A stretch of 47,264 nt of DNA from Chitinophagaceae bacterium. Its GTDB lineage: Bacteria > Bacteroidota > Bacteroidia > Chitinophagales > Chitinophagaceae. The notes beneath the pieces were generated by a model. The model did not search any database and was not told the DNA's origin. It saw only the letters and a list, made by a program, of their open reading frames with translations. The stretch lies in NCBI GenBank assembly GCA_023957155.1, contig JAMLHK010000020.1:1-47264 (forward strand). Direction: 5' to 3'. Of the stretch, positions 1 to 8,180 are shown one piece after another. Position 1 is the first letter of the stretch; every line of letters begins with the position of its first letter. The position numbers were made by a program, and so were the translations under genes.

Positions 1-1
1 G

Positions 2-2851
2 ATTACCTCACCTGTGGATATGGAGATAGATGAGTATGGAAGGATGTTTGTGGTGGAGATGCACGGATACCCGCTGGATAAAAGTGGTAGCGGCATTATT
101 GTGATGTTGTCCGATACTGATGGAGATGGTATTATGGACAAGCGCACGGTTTTTAAAGACAGTCTGTTGTTACCCAATGGCATCCTCAGATGGAGGAAAG
201 GATTTTTAGTAACCGATTCCCCTAACATCTACTATCTTGAAGATAGTGATAATGACGGCAAAGCCGATATCATGGACACGGTGCTGACGGGGTTTGCACT
301 CACCAATCCACAACATAATTTAAATAATCCGGTGTATGGGTTAGATAACTGGATATATGCTGCTCATGAAGGTATCGTCCGTTCAAGAGATTACGGGGAG
401 GAGTTTGGAGATGAGGGTACAGAAATTTATTATCCATCCAACCCACAGGCAGTACGTCTGCCACAGAATGCCAGCGGACGTTCCGTGCGTTTTCAGCCCG
501 ATAAACTCCTGTTGGAAGAGATGGCCAGCCGCTGCCAGTTTGGACATACATTCGACCGGTGGGGGCACTGGTTTGGCAGCAATAATTCCAACCAGGGCTA
601 CCAGGAAATCATTGCCCAGCGGTATCTGACGCGTAATCCTCAGCTTCCTCCTACCTATGCAGACCAGGATATGAGCGACCACCTCAATGCGCCCGAAGTC
701 TTTCCAACCACCACTAATCCCGACCGGCAGATATTTACCGATGTGGGAACGATGACCTCCGGCAGTGGACTCACCGCCTACCTTGCCGAAGATTTTCCGG
801 AGCCGTATCACAATGCCACCTTCATTGCCGAGCCGGTCAGCAACCTGGTGCACGTAGATATATTAACCGATAGCGGCGTAAGCTACAAAGCAAGCCGGCT
901 GTTCCCGAACAGCGAGTTTTTCACCTCCACCGATGCCTGGTCGCGCCCGGTGAACATGTACGTGGGTCCCGACGGCGCGTTGTATATTTTGGATTATTAC
1001 AGAAGAGTGATCGAATCCCCGGAGTGGATGTCTGAAGAAGCAATCAAGGCCGGGAACCTATATGACGGCATTGATAAAGGAAGAATATTCCGTATCTCCC
1101 CGGTGAATGGTAAGCAAGCCGACTGGATGAAAGGACTAAAGTTGGGCGACGCCTCTAATGAAGAACTGATCAAAGAGTTATCTAATCCAAACGGCTGGTG
1201 GCGGATCAATGCCCAAAGATTACTGGTGGACCGGGCGGATAAAAATGCCGTGCCGGCCCTGGAGGAGATGGCTTCCGGCAGCAGCACGATGGGCAGGCTG
1301 CACGCTTTGTGGACACTAGAAGGGATGAATGCCCTTCAGCCTTCACTTATAAAAAAGGCATTGAAAGACAGTGTTGCCGGGATAAGAGAGAATGCCATTA
1401 AGCTGGCTGAGCTGCATTTAAATGATGATCCTTCACTGGGTAGCGTCCTGGTGGCTTTACAACAGGATAAAGATATAAAGGTTCGTTTTCAACTGCTGCT
1501 CACATTGGGATCAGTACACTCAGCCGGGGCATCTGAAGTACGTAACCGCCTGCTGTTCGGCGATATGGAAAACAAGTGGTTCCAGGTGGCCGCCCTTTCC
1601 GCTTACCCGCTGGATGCCAATGCACTGCTTAACTTAGTGCTGGCAAAATACAAAGCCGAAGTACCGGCCTATGGTTCAATGGTAGAACGGCTTGCAGGAA
1701 TGATTGCGGCTGCCTCAGATGAGCCGGTGGTTCACCGGCGTATTCAAAACGCCATTATACCGCGGTCAGCAGGCGAAGGCCAATCACAGACAGCCATGCT
1801 CAGAGGGCTGGCACAGGGACTGCGCAACCGTAAAGATAAGCTGTCTATCAGTGAGGCCGATCAGCAGCTCCTGCTTAAAACCTTTTTCGACAGCCCTTCA
1901 GAGGGGTTACGGAAATCGGCATTACAATTTTTGCGGGCCTCAAAGATCACCGATGATGCCTTACGCACATCGGCAGTTACCAGGGCTGTGTCTATTGTGC
2001 AGGACAGCACCGCCCCGGATATGAAAAGAGCGGACGCCATTGACTTCCTTACATTTGGAAATCCGCCGGAGTACCAGTCCATGCTGCAGGGATTACTTAC
2101 CCCTCAGGAACAGCCGGTGGTAAAATTAGCCGCGCTGCGGGTGCTGAACCAGGTACGCTCCACTGCGGTAAGTGAATACATAGTGGAACAATGGCCCGGG
2201 TTTACCAAAGAGATACGGGATGCGGCAGTTCGTGTATTCATGAGCGATACGTCCAGGATGCGGGTCTTGATCACGGCGATGGAACAAAACAAGATCGCAG
2301 CCAACAGTGTAAGCTTCTGGACGGGCATAGCCCTGATGCAGGTGGATGATGATAAGCTCAGGGAACGAGCCAGGGCAGTATTCTCCAGGACGGCACAGGA
2401 AGCCAAAAGAATAGCCAAAGAATACCAGGCAGCCCTTGACGGGAAAGGAGATGCAGAGAAAGGCAAAGCGGTATATATGCAGAGCTGTGCGGTATGCCAC
2501 CAGCTAAGAGGGCAATATGGTGTTGCTTACGGACCTGATCTTGGCACCATTCACAACTGGAAGAAGGAGGATATCCTGGCGAACATTCTGGATCCGAATC
2601 TTTCGATCATGGCGGGGTATGACCTGTGGGAGGTAGAGCTGAATAGTGGGGAAATGTTACAGGGTATTATTATGGCGGAGACGGCTTCAGCGATCATGTT
2701 AAAGGGTATGGGCAATGTAGAGAAGGTGGTAAACCGCCAGGAGGTACGATCGCTGAGATCGCTGAGTATATCGGCAATGCCTACAGGACTGGAGAAGAAT
2801 ATCAGCAAGGAGCAGATGGCAGACCTGATCGCTTTTTTGAAGCGGAGCTAA
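2..2851 (+). CDS. PVC-type membrane-bound dehydrogenase / HEAT-repeat / cytochrome c protein (5' partial)
   Basis: The reading frame is open to the first base of the window, so the N-terminus, including any export signal, is missing; the in-frame GTG at 14 is not the true start. The residues at the edge (PVDMEIDEYGRMFVVEM) match the opening of the soluble-dehydrogenase-like beta-propeller of the Piru_Ver family. Counting from 14, residues 1-345 are propeller-like with DTDGDG and DSDNDGKAD calcium-type loops. Residues about 375-790 are helical HEAT/ARM-like repeats. Residues about 810-945 are a c-type cytochrome with a heme site CAVCH at 825-829. The family is thought to oxidise sugars or alcohols and pass electrons to heme, but its substrates are poorly known. 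It heads a + strand run of exported proteins. The family call is strong; the substrate is unknown. Confidence 0.85.
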   Translation: MTSPVDMEIDEYGRMFVVEMHGYPLDKSGSGIIVMLSDTDGDGIMDKRTVFKDSLLLPNGILRWRKGFLVTDSPNIYYLEDSDNDGKADIMDTVLTGFALTNPQHNLNNPVYGLDNWIYAAHEGIVRSRDYGEEFGDEGTEIYYPSNPQAVRLPQNASGRSVRFQPDKLLLEEMASRCQFGHTFDRWGHWFGSNNSNQGYQEIIAQRYLTRNPQLPPTYADQDMSDHLNAPEVFPTTTNPDRQIFTDVGTMTSGSGLTAYLAEDFPEPYHNATFIAEPVSNLVHVDILTDSGVSYKASRLFPNSEFFTSTDAWSRPVNMYVGPDGALYILDYYRRVIESPEWMSEEAIKAGNLYDGIDKGRIFRISPVNGKQADWMKGLKLGDASNEELIKELSNPNGWWRINAQRLLVDRADKNAVPALEEMASGSSTMGRLHALWTLEGMNALQPSLIKKALKDSVAGIRENAIKLAELHLNDDPSLGSVLVALQQDKDIKVRFQLLLTLGSVHSAGASEVRNRLLFGDMENKWFQVAALSAYPLDANALLNLVLAKYKAEVPAYGSMVERLAGMIAAASDEPVVHRRIQNAIIPRSAGEGQSQTAMLRGLAQGLRNRKDKLSISEADQQLLLKTFFDSPSEGLRKSALQFLRASKITDDALRTSAVTRAVSIVQDSTAPDMKRADAIDFLTFGNPPEYQSMLQGLLTPQEQPVVKLAALRVLNQVRSTAVSEYIVEQWPGFTKEIRDAAVRVFMSDTSRMRVLITAMEQNKIAANSVSFWTGIALMQVDDDKLRERARAVFSRTAQEAKRIAKEYQAALDGKGDAEKGKAVYMQSCAVCHQLRGQYGVAYGPDLGTIHNWKKEDILANILDPNLSIMAGYDLWEVELNSGEMLQGIIMAETASAIMLKGMGNVEKVVNRQEVRSLRSLSISAMPTGLEKNISKEQMADLIAFLKRS

Positions 2852-2880
2852 GTTTCAGGTTAGAGTTTCTGGTTTCGGGG

Positions 2881-3014
2881 AGTGCTTTTCAAATTTTCGC
2901 AGGCGGGTGGTGACCTGCCTACCGGTCAGGCAGGCACCCGCCTGTAGAACCCGCTACCGGTCGGTGTCTCACCGACCGGAAAGCCGTACATAAGCGAAAA
3001 TTTGAAATGCACCC
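2881..3014. repeat. Family-1 palindromic repeat, copy A (MITE-like)
   Basis: This 134-bp intergenic element has inverted ends: the left side contains TTTCAAATTTTCGC and the right side GCGAAAATTTGAAA. Inside are two hairpins. One has a 7-bp stem, CCTGCCT/AGGCAGG (2914-2934). The other has a perfect 10-bp stem, CCGGTCGGTG/CACCGACCGG, with a TCT loop (2957-2979). The octamer GTTTCGGG flanks it on both sides (2872-2879 and 3015-3022), a possible target duplication, although the surroundings are low-complexity. Related copies lie at 11017-11133 and, split by a transposase cassette, at 37588-38612. It encodes no protein. Confidence 0.8.
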
Positions 3015-3116
3015 GTTTCGGGTTTCGAGTTTGACATTTATTGTTTTTAGTTTATGATTTATGCCTTTTAAGCAAGCAAGAAGAAAAACAAATTTCTTAA
3101 TACCAAATAATTAAGT

Positions 3117-4949
3117 ATGAAATTACCGGAAAATTACGCTGCCCGCCTGGCGGGACTCCAATATGCGCTTACCCGCACACGGTATAGGATCATAATGATC
3201 ATTGCATTTTGCTTCATTACGTCTTCGGGTTTTGCAAAATCTCAGGAATACCCTGCTGCAGATCATGCCGGTATTTTCCGTGCTGCTGTTGTTAAAGTTG
3301 ATATAACACCCGATGAACCCAAAATGCTGTTAGGATACCAGGCCCGCCAGTCCACCGGTGTGCATGACCGTATCTACCACCGTATCGTAATGCTGGATGA
3401 TGGTATTACCCGGTTTGTGCTTGTATCATCGGATATCTGTGTGATCTCTCCCTCGGAGTACGATCACATGGCATCGCTGCTGCTGCGGAGGTTTGGTATT
3501 ACTCCTGAAAATTTCTGGTGGTCGCTTACGCATACACATTCCGCACCTGAAGTAGGGGTGCCAGGTTTGCCGGAAGTGTTTATGGGAGAGCGGTACAAGC
3601 ACCCGGTAGATACGGTTTATACTTCTTTTGTAGAGCAGCGCCTGATAGAAGGGGTGGAGCAGGCACAAAGGCAATTAGTCAAAGCAAAGCTGGGCGTGGG
3701 CTGGGGACATTCCAACGCCAATATGAACAGGAGAGGGATTGATGTGAACGGCAAAGTGTCCCTCGGTATGGATCCGGACAGACCTGTGGACAGGAGGATT
3801 GGTCTTATCAGGATAGATAAGGAGGATGGGACGCCGCTCGTATTGCTTTCTAATTATGCCATTCACGGCACGGCATTAAACGGCGCTAATCTTAAGATCA
3901 GCGGTGATGTGCCGGGGATCGTGGCGGAGTATGTAGAAGAAAAAACAGGAGCACCGCTGCTTTTTATAAACGGGGCTGCGGGGAACATGGCCCCGATATA
4001 CAGCACTTATTCCAACCCGTCTGCGGCACATTTGTCGCAGTTCAGGGTATTGCTGGGGGATAAGATACTGGAGGCGAACAGGCAGATCACCTACACGACA
4101 GATAAGGTGCGGTTATTTGCCGGTAAAACGATCATTGAAACGCTGCGAAAGGAAAATCTGGGATGGCCATCGGATATGGGAAATTATAGCCGCAGCATTG
4201 GCAACGGCAGGCATTTAATAAAGCTGCCGGCCGGCTTTTTAAAGATCAATGATGATATTGCGATCTGGAGCCTGCCGGTGGAATTATTCTGCGAGATATC
4301 CAACGAGATCCGTGACCGTTCTCCATATCCCTATACTTTCTATTACGGCTACACGAACGGCTGGCTGGGATATTTACCTGCCGCCGCCGAGTTTAAATAT
4401 GGCGGTTATGAAATAGAGATCGTTTGTCCGTATACCCCCAACGTGGAGCAGGATGTAAAGGATGCGGTGTTAAATTACCTGCAGGGAGACTTAAAGGCTA
4501 AGCTGGCTGCTGACCGTACCCCGTTCAACAGACCTTCATTGATTAAGCCGGATGAGGCGAATGTGTTGACGCTGTCAGCGGAAAAAGGGAAGGCCATAGG
4601 CCCGGATATTAAATATATGCCGGAGTGGCGTGCTTTTGGCTGGTTTATGCAAAAAGATAAAGTAGAATGGGAAATCAGCTTAAAAGAAGATAAAGCGTAC
4701 ACGGTGCTGATGGAATGGTCAGTGGCTGATGATCATTCGGGGCAGCCTTTTATTTTGGAGAGCGGCGCTGGTACCATAACCGGCAATGTGGGGAAAAGCG
4801 GATCGTGGGAAACTTTTACTTCTGCTCCTATAGGAAAATTGAAACTAAAAGCAGGCAGGCAAAAGATCACATTCGGACCGGGCAAAAACTTTGATCCTAA
4901 AAAGGCCCTGCTCGATTTAAGAAGAATAATTTTAGCGCCGGTTGAGTAA
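3117..4949 (+). CDS. Neutral/alkaline ceramidase-like domain protein, exported, nucleophile absent
   Basis: This 610-residue protein has the neutral ceramidase N-terminal fold. It opens with AAVVKVDITPDEP (about 56-68), followed by the metal-site motif THTHSAPEVG (H139, H141) and a second conserved histidine in NYAIHGTAL (H250). In true ceramidases the nucleophile is the serine of GDVSP. Here the matching stretch is GNMAP (289-293), with alanine in place of serine, so sphingolipid amidase activity is doubtful. A hydrophobic segment at 25-40, preceded by RTRYR, acts as the signal peptide. An internal ATG at 3195 would drop the basic residues, so 3117 is kept, though with some doubt. Proteins of this fold often neighbour Piru_Ver cytochromes in environmental bacteria; a role in glycan or glycoconjugate breakdown is inference. 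Confidence 0.8.
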   Translation: MKLPENYAARLAGLQYALTRTRYRIIMIIAFCFITSSGFAKSQEYPAADHAGIFRAAVVKVDITPDEPKMLLGYQARQSTGVHDRIYHRIVMLDDGITRFVLVSSDICVISPSEYDHMASLLLRRFGITPENFWWSLTHTHSAPEVGVPGLPEVFMGERYKHPVDTVYTSFVEQRLIEGVEQAQRQLVKAKLGVGWGHSNANMNRRGIDVNGKVSLGMDPDRPVDRRIGLIRIDKEDGTPLVLLSNYAIHGTALNGANLKISGDVPGIVAEYVEEKTGAPLLFINGAAGNMAPIYSTYSNPSAAHLSQFRVLLGDKILEANRQITYTTDKVRLFAGKTIIETLRKENLGWPSDMGNYSRSIGNGRHLIKLPAGFLKINDDIAIWSLPVELFCEISNEIRDRSPYPYTFYYGYTNGWLGYLPAAAEFKYGGYEIEIVCPYTPNVEQDVKDAVLNYLQGDLKAKLAADRTPFNRPSLIKPDEANVLTLSAEKGKAIGPDIKYMPEWRAFGWFMQKDKVEWEISLKEDKAYTVLMEWSVADDHSGQPFILESGAGTITGNVGKSGSWETFTSAPIGKLKLKAGRQKITFGPGKNFDPKKALLDLRRIILAPVE

Positions 4950-5069
4950 ATAGGGAGTTTGTTCCTGGCCTGGCAGACAGCAGAGCGGTCAGGCGGTTAA
5001 GCAAATTCCGGTGTATTGCGTTTCAATCTTTTCCCGGCTTCTCCGACTTAGGTCAGTAAATCATGAAAA
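4950..5069. other. Intergenic segment with a weak inverted repeat
   Basis: This is the first part of the 369-bp gap between the ceramidase-like gene and the six-hairpin gene. A short inverted repeat, GCCTG (4968-4972) with CAGGC (4990-4994), encloses a GC-rich stretch that resembles a decayed piece of the hairpin repeats elsewhere in the window. No T-tract follows, so it is not a convincing terminator. The rest of the gap holds the 48-codon ORF at 5070 and then about 100 bases of A/T-rich leader before 5319. Confidence 0.35.
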
Positions 5070-5216
5070 ATGAAACGACCTGGTTTCAACAATTCATACC
5101 TTAAGCATTTTGGGGTGGAACAAGCTTCTGTTCTGCCGGAACCCCTGTCCTCTATGCCCGAAAAACTTTACCACGCAACAAAGGTCACCGGCAGGAAAGC
5201 TGTGGAGCAGCTATAA
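5070..5216 (+). CDS. Short ORF, 48 aa, unknown; possibly a gene remnant
   Basis: ATG at 5070 opens a 48-codon frame ending in TAA at 5216 (MKRPGFNNSYLKHFGVEQAS at its N-terminus). It has no signal peptide, membrane segment or recognised motif. The middle (PEPLSSMPEKLYHATKVTGR) is compositionally protein-like and not low-complexity. It lies in the same direction as its neighbours, 103 bases before the next likely start. It could be a genuine small protein, the stub of a deleted gene, or chance. No ribosome-binding site is evident. Confidence 0.25.
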   Translation: MKRPGFNNSYLKHFGVEQASVLPEPLSSMPEKLYHATKVTGRKAVEQL

Positions 5217-5318
5217 TATATGCAGTTTGCACTTTTCACCGAAGGTAAATATACCCGTCCGGGCCGTAATTGGCCCAGTTTCTTTACTTTTCAGTTTTTT
5301 CCGGTTAAAATAAATACG

Positions 5319-8018
5319 ATGCTTAGATCATTTCGATTTTTATTATGGCTGCCGATTTTGATTGGTATACAACATGGTTTCGCCCAAAACAAGGCAGTAA
5401 CCTTAGATATAGAGTGGGACCAGCCTGCGCTAAAAGGAAGTATTGCCGTAACCTACGGGGCAATTCAGGCGATTCAGATTGTAAAAGGGAAAGGTAAAGT
5501 GAAAGGAGACGCTTTTGAGATTACCGGCGATAAGGGATTGAGGATAAGCGTGAAGCTGGAGAATGTAAATATTGAAAATGGACCGGAACCGGCAGTTGTT
5601 GCGGTTAAAGCGGCCGATGGGCCTTTCTCTTTTTTTGTACGGGATGTAAACAAAGATTATCCCATTTATATACCAGGGTATAAGGTGGTGGTTTTGCCGG
5701 GAGCCGATAACAGAAGCTACAGGGATGTTGAACTGGACATCCTGCGGCGGAAAACCGAAACAAAAATTCAACGCATCAATAACGAAAAAGAAACCTCTTT
5801 TGAATCGGCGGCTAAGCTTACCCGTGATATGAGCGTTCCCATCTGGCTGGGTACAAGCAGGGATATGCGGATTTTTGAAATTTCAGAAAGCCTTCCGGAC
5901 GCATCTACCGGGGAAGCAAATATTATTTCTCCTAAGTTTTCTTCTTCCCCCCTGAAACTGGAAGCAACTAAGAACGGGAATGTAAATTATCTCTATACCA
6001 TGGGGCGTGGCGTAGGCGTACGCAATACGCTTACCCGGAGATTGGAGGAAGGTGTGTTACCCATACTGAACGCTACCCTGGAGGATGATGATGTGGAGTA
6101 TAATGCAGCTGCTTTTGTAGCGCTTGAAAAATCACCGCTGCAGCAGCAAAAGGGTACCGATTTCCTGGTAGCCGATCAATATAGTGGCGGGCACATGTTT
6201 ACGGAAGCGCAGCAGGAGCAATTAAAGGCCAGGACTCCTGCAGCTTTGAAAACTTCGGAAGAGACGGTGCTTGTTTTTCGCTCCGTTATAGAGAACAAGG
6301 GTGTTGTACCCAGGTATGCCTGGTTTAAAATTCCCCGCCCCGGCACAACATGGTGGATGAAATCGAAATATACTTTTGACGACAAAAATGGATTTTCTGT
6401 ATACGATTCGGGTAAGGTATTTTGCGTTTCCAGGTTGAACGGTAAACCCTTACCCAATGAAGAGATGGCACTTTTATTGCAACCGGGTGAAAAAGCGGTG
6501 ATCGAATTTTTCCTGCCGCATAGTCCTGTTTCCCCTGAGCGGGCTGCAGCCCTGGCTGCTTTGAATTATGATCAGAAATTCCAGGAAACGAAAAGCTTTT
6601 GGCTGGAAAAACTACAGCACGCTGCGCAGATCGAAGTTCCTGAAAAAAGGATCAATGAAATGCTGAAGGCCGGCTTATTGCATCTCGACCTGATTACTTT
6701 TGGCAATGAGCCTGATGGCACACTCGCGCCTAATATTGGCGTGTATTCACCCATCGGAACAGAGAGCTCGCCCATTATTCAGTTTTATGCATCCATTGGC
6801 AAATTGGAACAGGCAAAGCGTTGTCTTAATTACTTTTTGGATAAGCAGCATGATGATGGCTTCATACAAAACTTTGGCGGCTACATGGTAGAGACCGGCG
6901 CGGCGTTGTGGACGATGGGCGAGTATTTCAGGTATACAGGAGATAAAGACTGGGTGCGGTCCGTAAAAGATAAGCTGGTTAAATCCTGTAACTACTTAAT
7001 TGAATGGCGTAATAAAAATAAAAGACCTGAACTCAAAGGACGCGGTTATGGTATGATTGATGGAAAGGTTGCCGATCCGGAAGATCATTTTCATCAATTT
7101 ATGCTGAATGGTTATGCTTACCTGGGACTTAGCCGCGTTGCCGAGACGTTGAAGGATATAGATGCTGCAGAAGCGAAGCGATTACGGATGGAAGCCGATG
7201 CGTGGAAAGAAGATATCCGGCAGTCCTTTTTTACTGTAATGGCCATATCGCCGGTAGTTCCTTTAGGTGATGGTACCTGGTGCCCTACGGTGCCGCCATG
7301 GACGGAAGCAAACGGGCTGAGGGCTTTTTATCAAAAGAAAGAAACCTTCTGGTCGCACGGAACTTTCACAGCGCCTGATGCCTTGCTGGGTCCGTTGTAT
7401 CTTGTATTCTGCGAAGTGCTGGATCCTGCCGAGCCGGCATCCCTAAACCTGCTCCATTATCATAGTGAACTTTTTTATCAGGGTAATTCGGCTTTCAGTC
7501 AGCCCTATTACAGCAGGCATAACTGGCTGCAGGCCAGGCTGGGAATGGTGAAGCCCTTCCTGAATACGTATTATTATACGGTATCGGCACATGCCGATAG
7601 AGAAACGTATACTTTTTGGGAACACATGTACAGGGTAAGTCCGCACAAAACCCATGAAGAAGCATGGTTTTTGATGGAAACCCGCTGGATGCTCTATATG
7701 GAAAATGGGGATACCTTGAGCTTGTTCAGGACCATTCCCCGGAAATGGCTGGAAGACGGGAAGGTTATTTCGCTGAATGGCGTGCGCAGTTACTTTGGCA
7801 AGCTGAATGTAAAAGCTACTTCATATATAAATAAGGGCTTTATAGAAGCAACGGTCAGCGGGGAGTTCCATTCCAGGCCACGTACGGTAACGGTCCGGCT
7901 ACCTCATCCCGAAGGAAAAGAACCGGTGAAAGTTACCGGAGGAATTTATAATAAAAATACAGAAGCGGTTATAGTGCATGAGTTTACAGGCGAGGCAAAA
8001 ATAAGAGTAGAGTTCTGA
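5319..8018 (+). CDS. Six-hairpin ((alpha/alpha)6) glycosidase-like protein, exported
   Basis: The frame is open from 5220, but the ATG at 5319 gives a clean signal peptide (MLRSFRFLLWLPILIGIQHGFAQ), so the product is 899 residues. The N-terminal half is beta-rich. From about residue 430 on it becomes a helical toroid, with repeats such as MLKAGLLHLDLITFGNEPDG, YFLDKQHDDGFIQNFGGYM and GAALWTMGEYFRYTGDKDWV, typical of six-hairpin glycosidase folds. The C-terminus ends in a small beta domain. Acidic residues in EDHFHQFMLNGYAYLG and near TYTFWEHMYR are candidate active-site positions, but I could not assign a GH family. It shares a direction with the ceramidase-like and Tat genes and probably works with them on an unknown extracytoplasmic glycan. 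It is long for a single-domain enzyme, consistent with an N-terminal accessory domain. Confidence 0.7.
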   Translation: MLRSFRFLLWLPILIGIQHGFAQNKAVTLDIEWDQPALKGSIAVTYGAIQAIQIVKGKGKVKGDAFEITGDKGLRISVKLENVNIENGPEPAVVAVKAADGPFSFFVRDVNKDYPIYIPGYKVVVLPGADNRSYRDVELDILRRKTETKIQRINNEKETSFESAAKLTRDMSVPIWLGTSRDMRIFEISESLPDASTGEANIISPKFSSSPLKLEATKNGNVNYLYTMGRGVGVRNTLTRRLEEGVLPILNATLEDDDVEYNAAAFVALEKSPLQQQKGTDFLVADQYSGGHMFTEAQQEQLKARTPAALKTSEETVLVFRSVIENKGVVPRYAWFKIPRPGTTWWMKSKYTFDDKNGFSVYDSGKVFCVSRLNGKPLPNEEMALLLQPGEKAVIEFFLPHSPVSPERAAALAALNYDQKFQETKSFWLEKLQHAAQIEVPEKRINEMLKAGLLHLDLITFGNEPDGTLAPNIGVYSPIGTESSPIIQFYASIGKLEQAKRCLNYFLDKQHDDGFIQNFGGYMVETGAALWTMGEYFRYTGDKDWVRSVKDKLVKSCNYLIEWRNKNKRPELKGRGYGMIDGKVADPEDHFHQFMLNGYAYLGLSRVAETLKDIDAAEAKRLRMEADAWKEDIRQSFFTVMAISPVVPLGDGTWCPTVPPWTEANGLRAFYQKKETFWSHGTFTAPDALLGPLYLVFCEVLDPAEPASLNLLHYHSELFYQGNSAFSQPYYSRHNWLQARLGMVKPFLNTYYYTVSAHADRETYTFWEHMYRVSPHKTHEEAWFLMETRWMLYMENGDTLSLFRTIPRKWLEDGKVISLNGVRSYFGKLNVKATSYINKGFIEATVSGEFHSRPRTVTVRLPHPEGKEPVKVTGGIYNKNTEAVIVHEFTGEAKIRVEF

Positions 8019-8024
8019 TGAGTT

Positions 8025-8156
8025 ATGGAAAGAAGAAATTTTATAAAATTAACCTCTATAGCCGCTGCCGGCTTTCCCTCTGCTGAAGTTTACCGGCAAA
8101 TCGGGGAGATGGTACGCGATGTGAAGCAGGCTTTGCAGGGACAGGTAATCATATAG
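8025..8156 (+). pseudogene. Short Tat-signal ORF, 43 aa; probable internal-deletion remnant
   Basis: ATG at 8025, six bases after the upstream stop, opens a 43-codon frame. It starts with a near-consensus twin-arginine signal (MERRNFIKLTSIAAAGF) and then runs into a short charged helix (EVYRQIGEMVRDVKQALQGQ) and a stop. A Tat signal is normally followed by a folded enzyme of hundreds of residues, so this looks like the fused ends of a deleted Tat substrate. The next gene (8181) carries its own Tat signal, so this is not its misplaced N-terminus; the frames are separated by the stop at 8154-8156. A real tiny exported peptide cannot be excluded. Confidence 0.4.
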
Positions 8157-8180
8157 AGAAAACTTTACGAACAGCATTTT

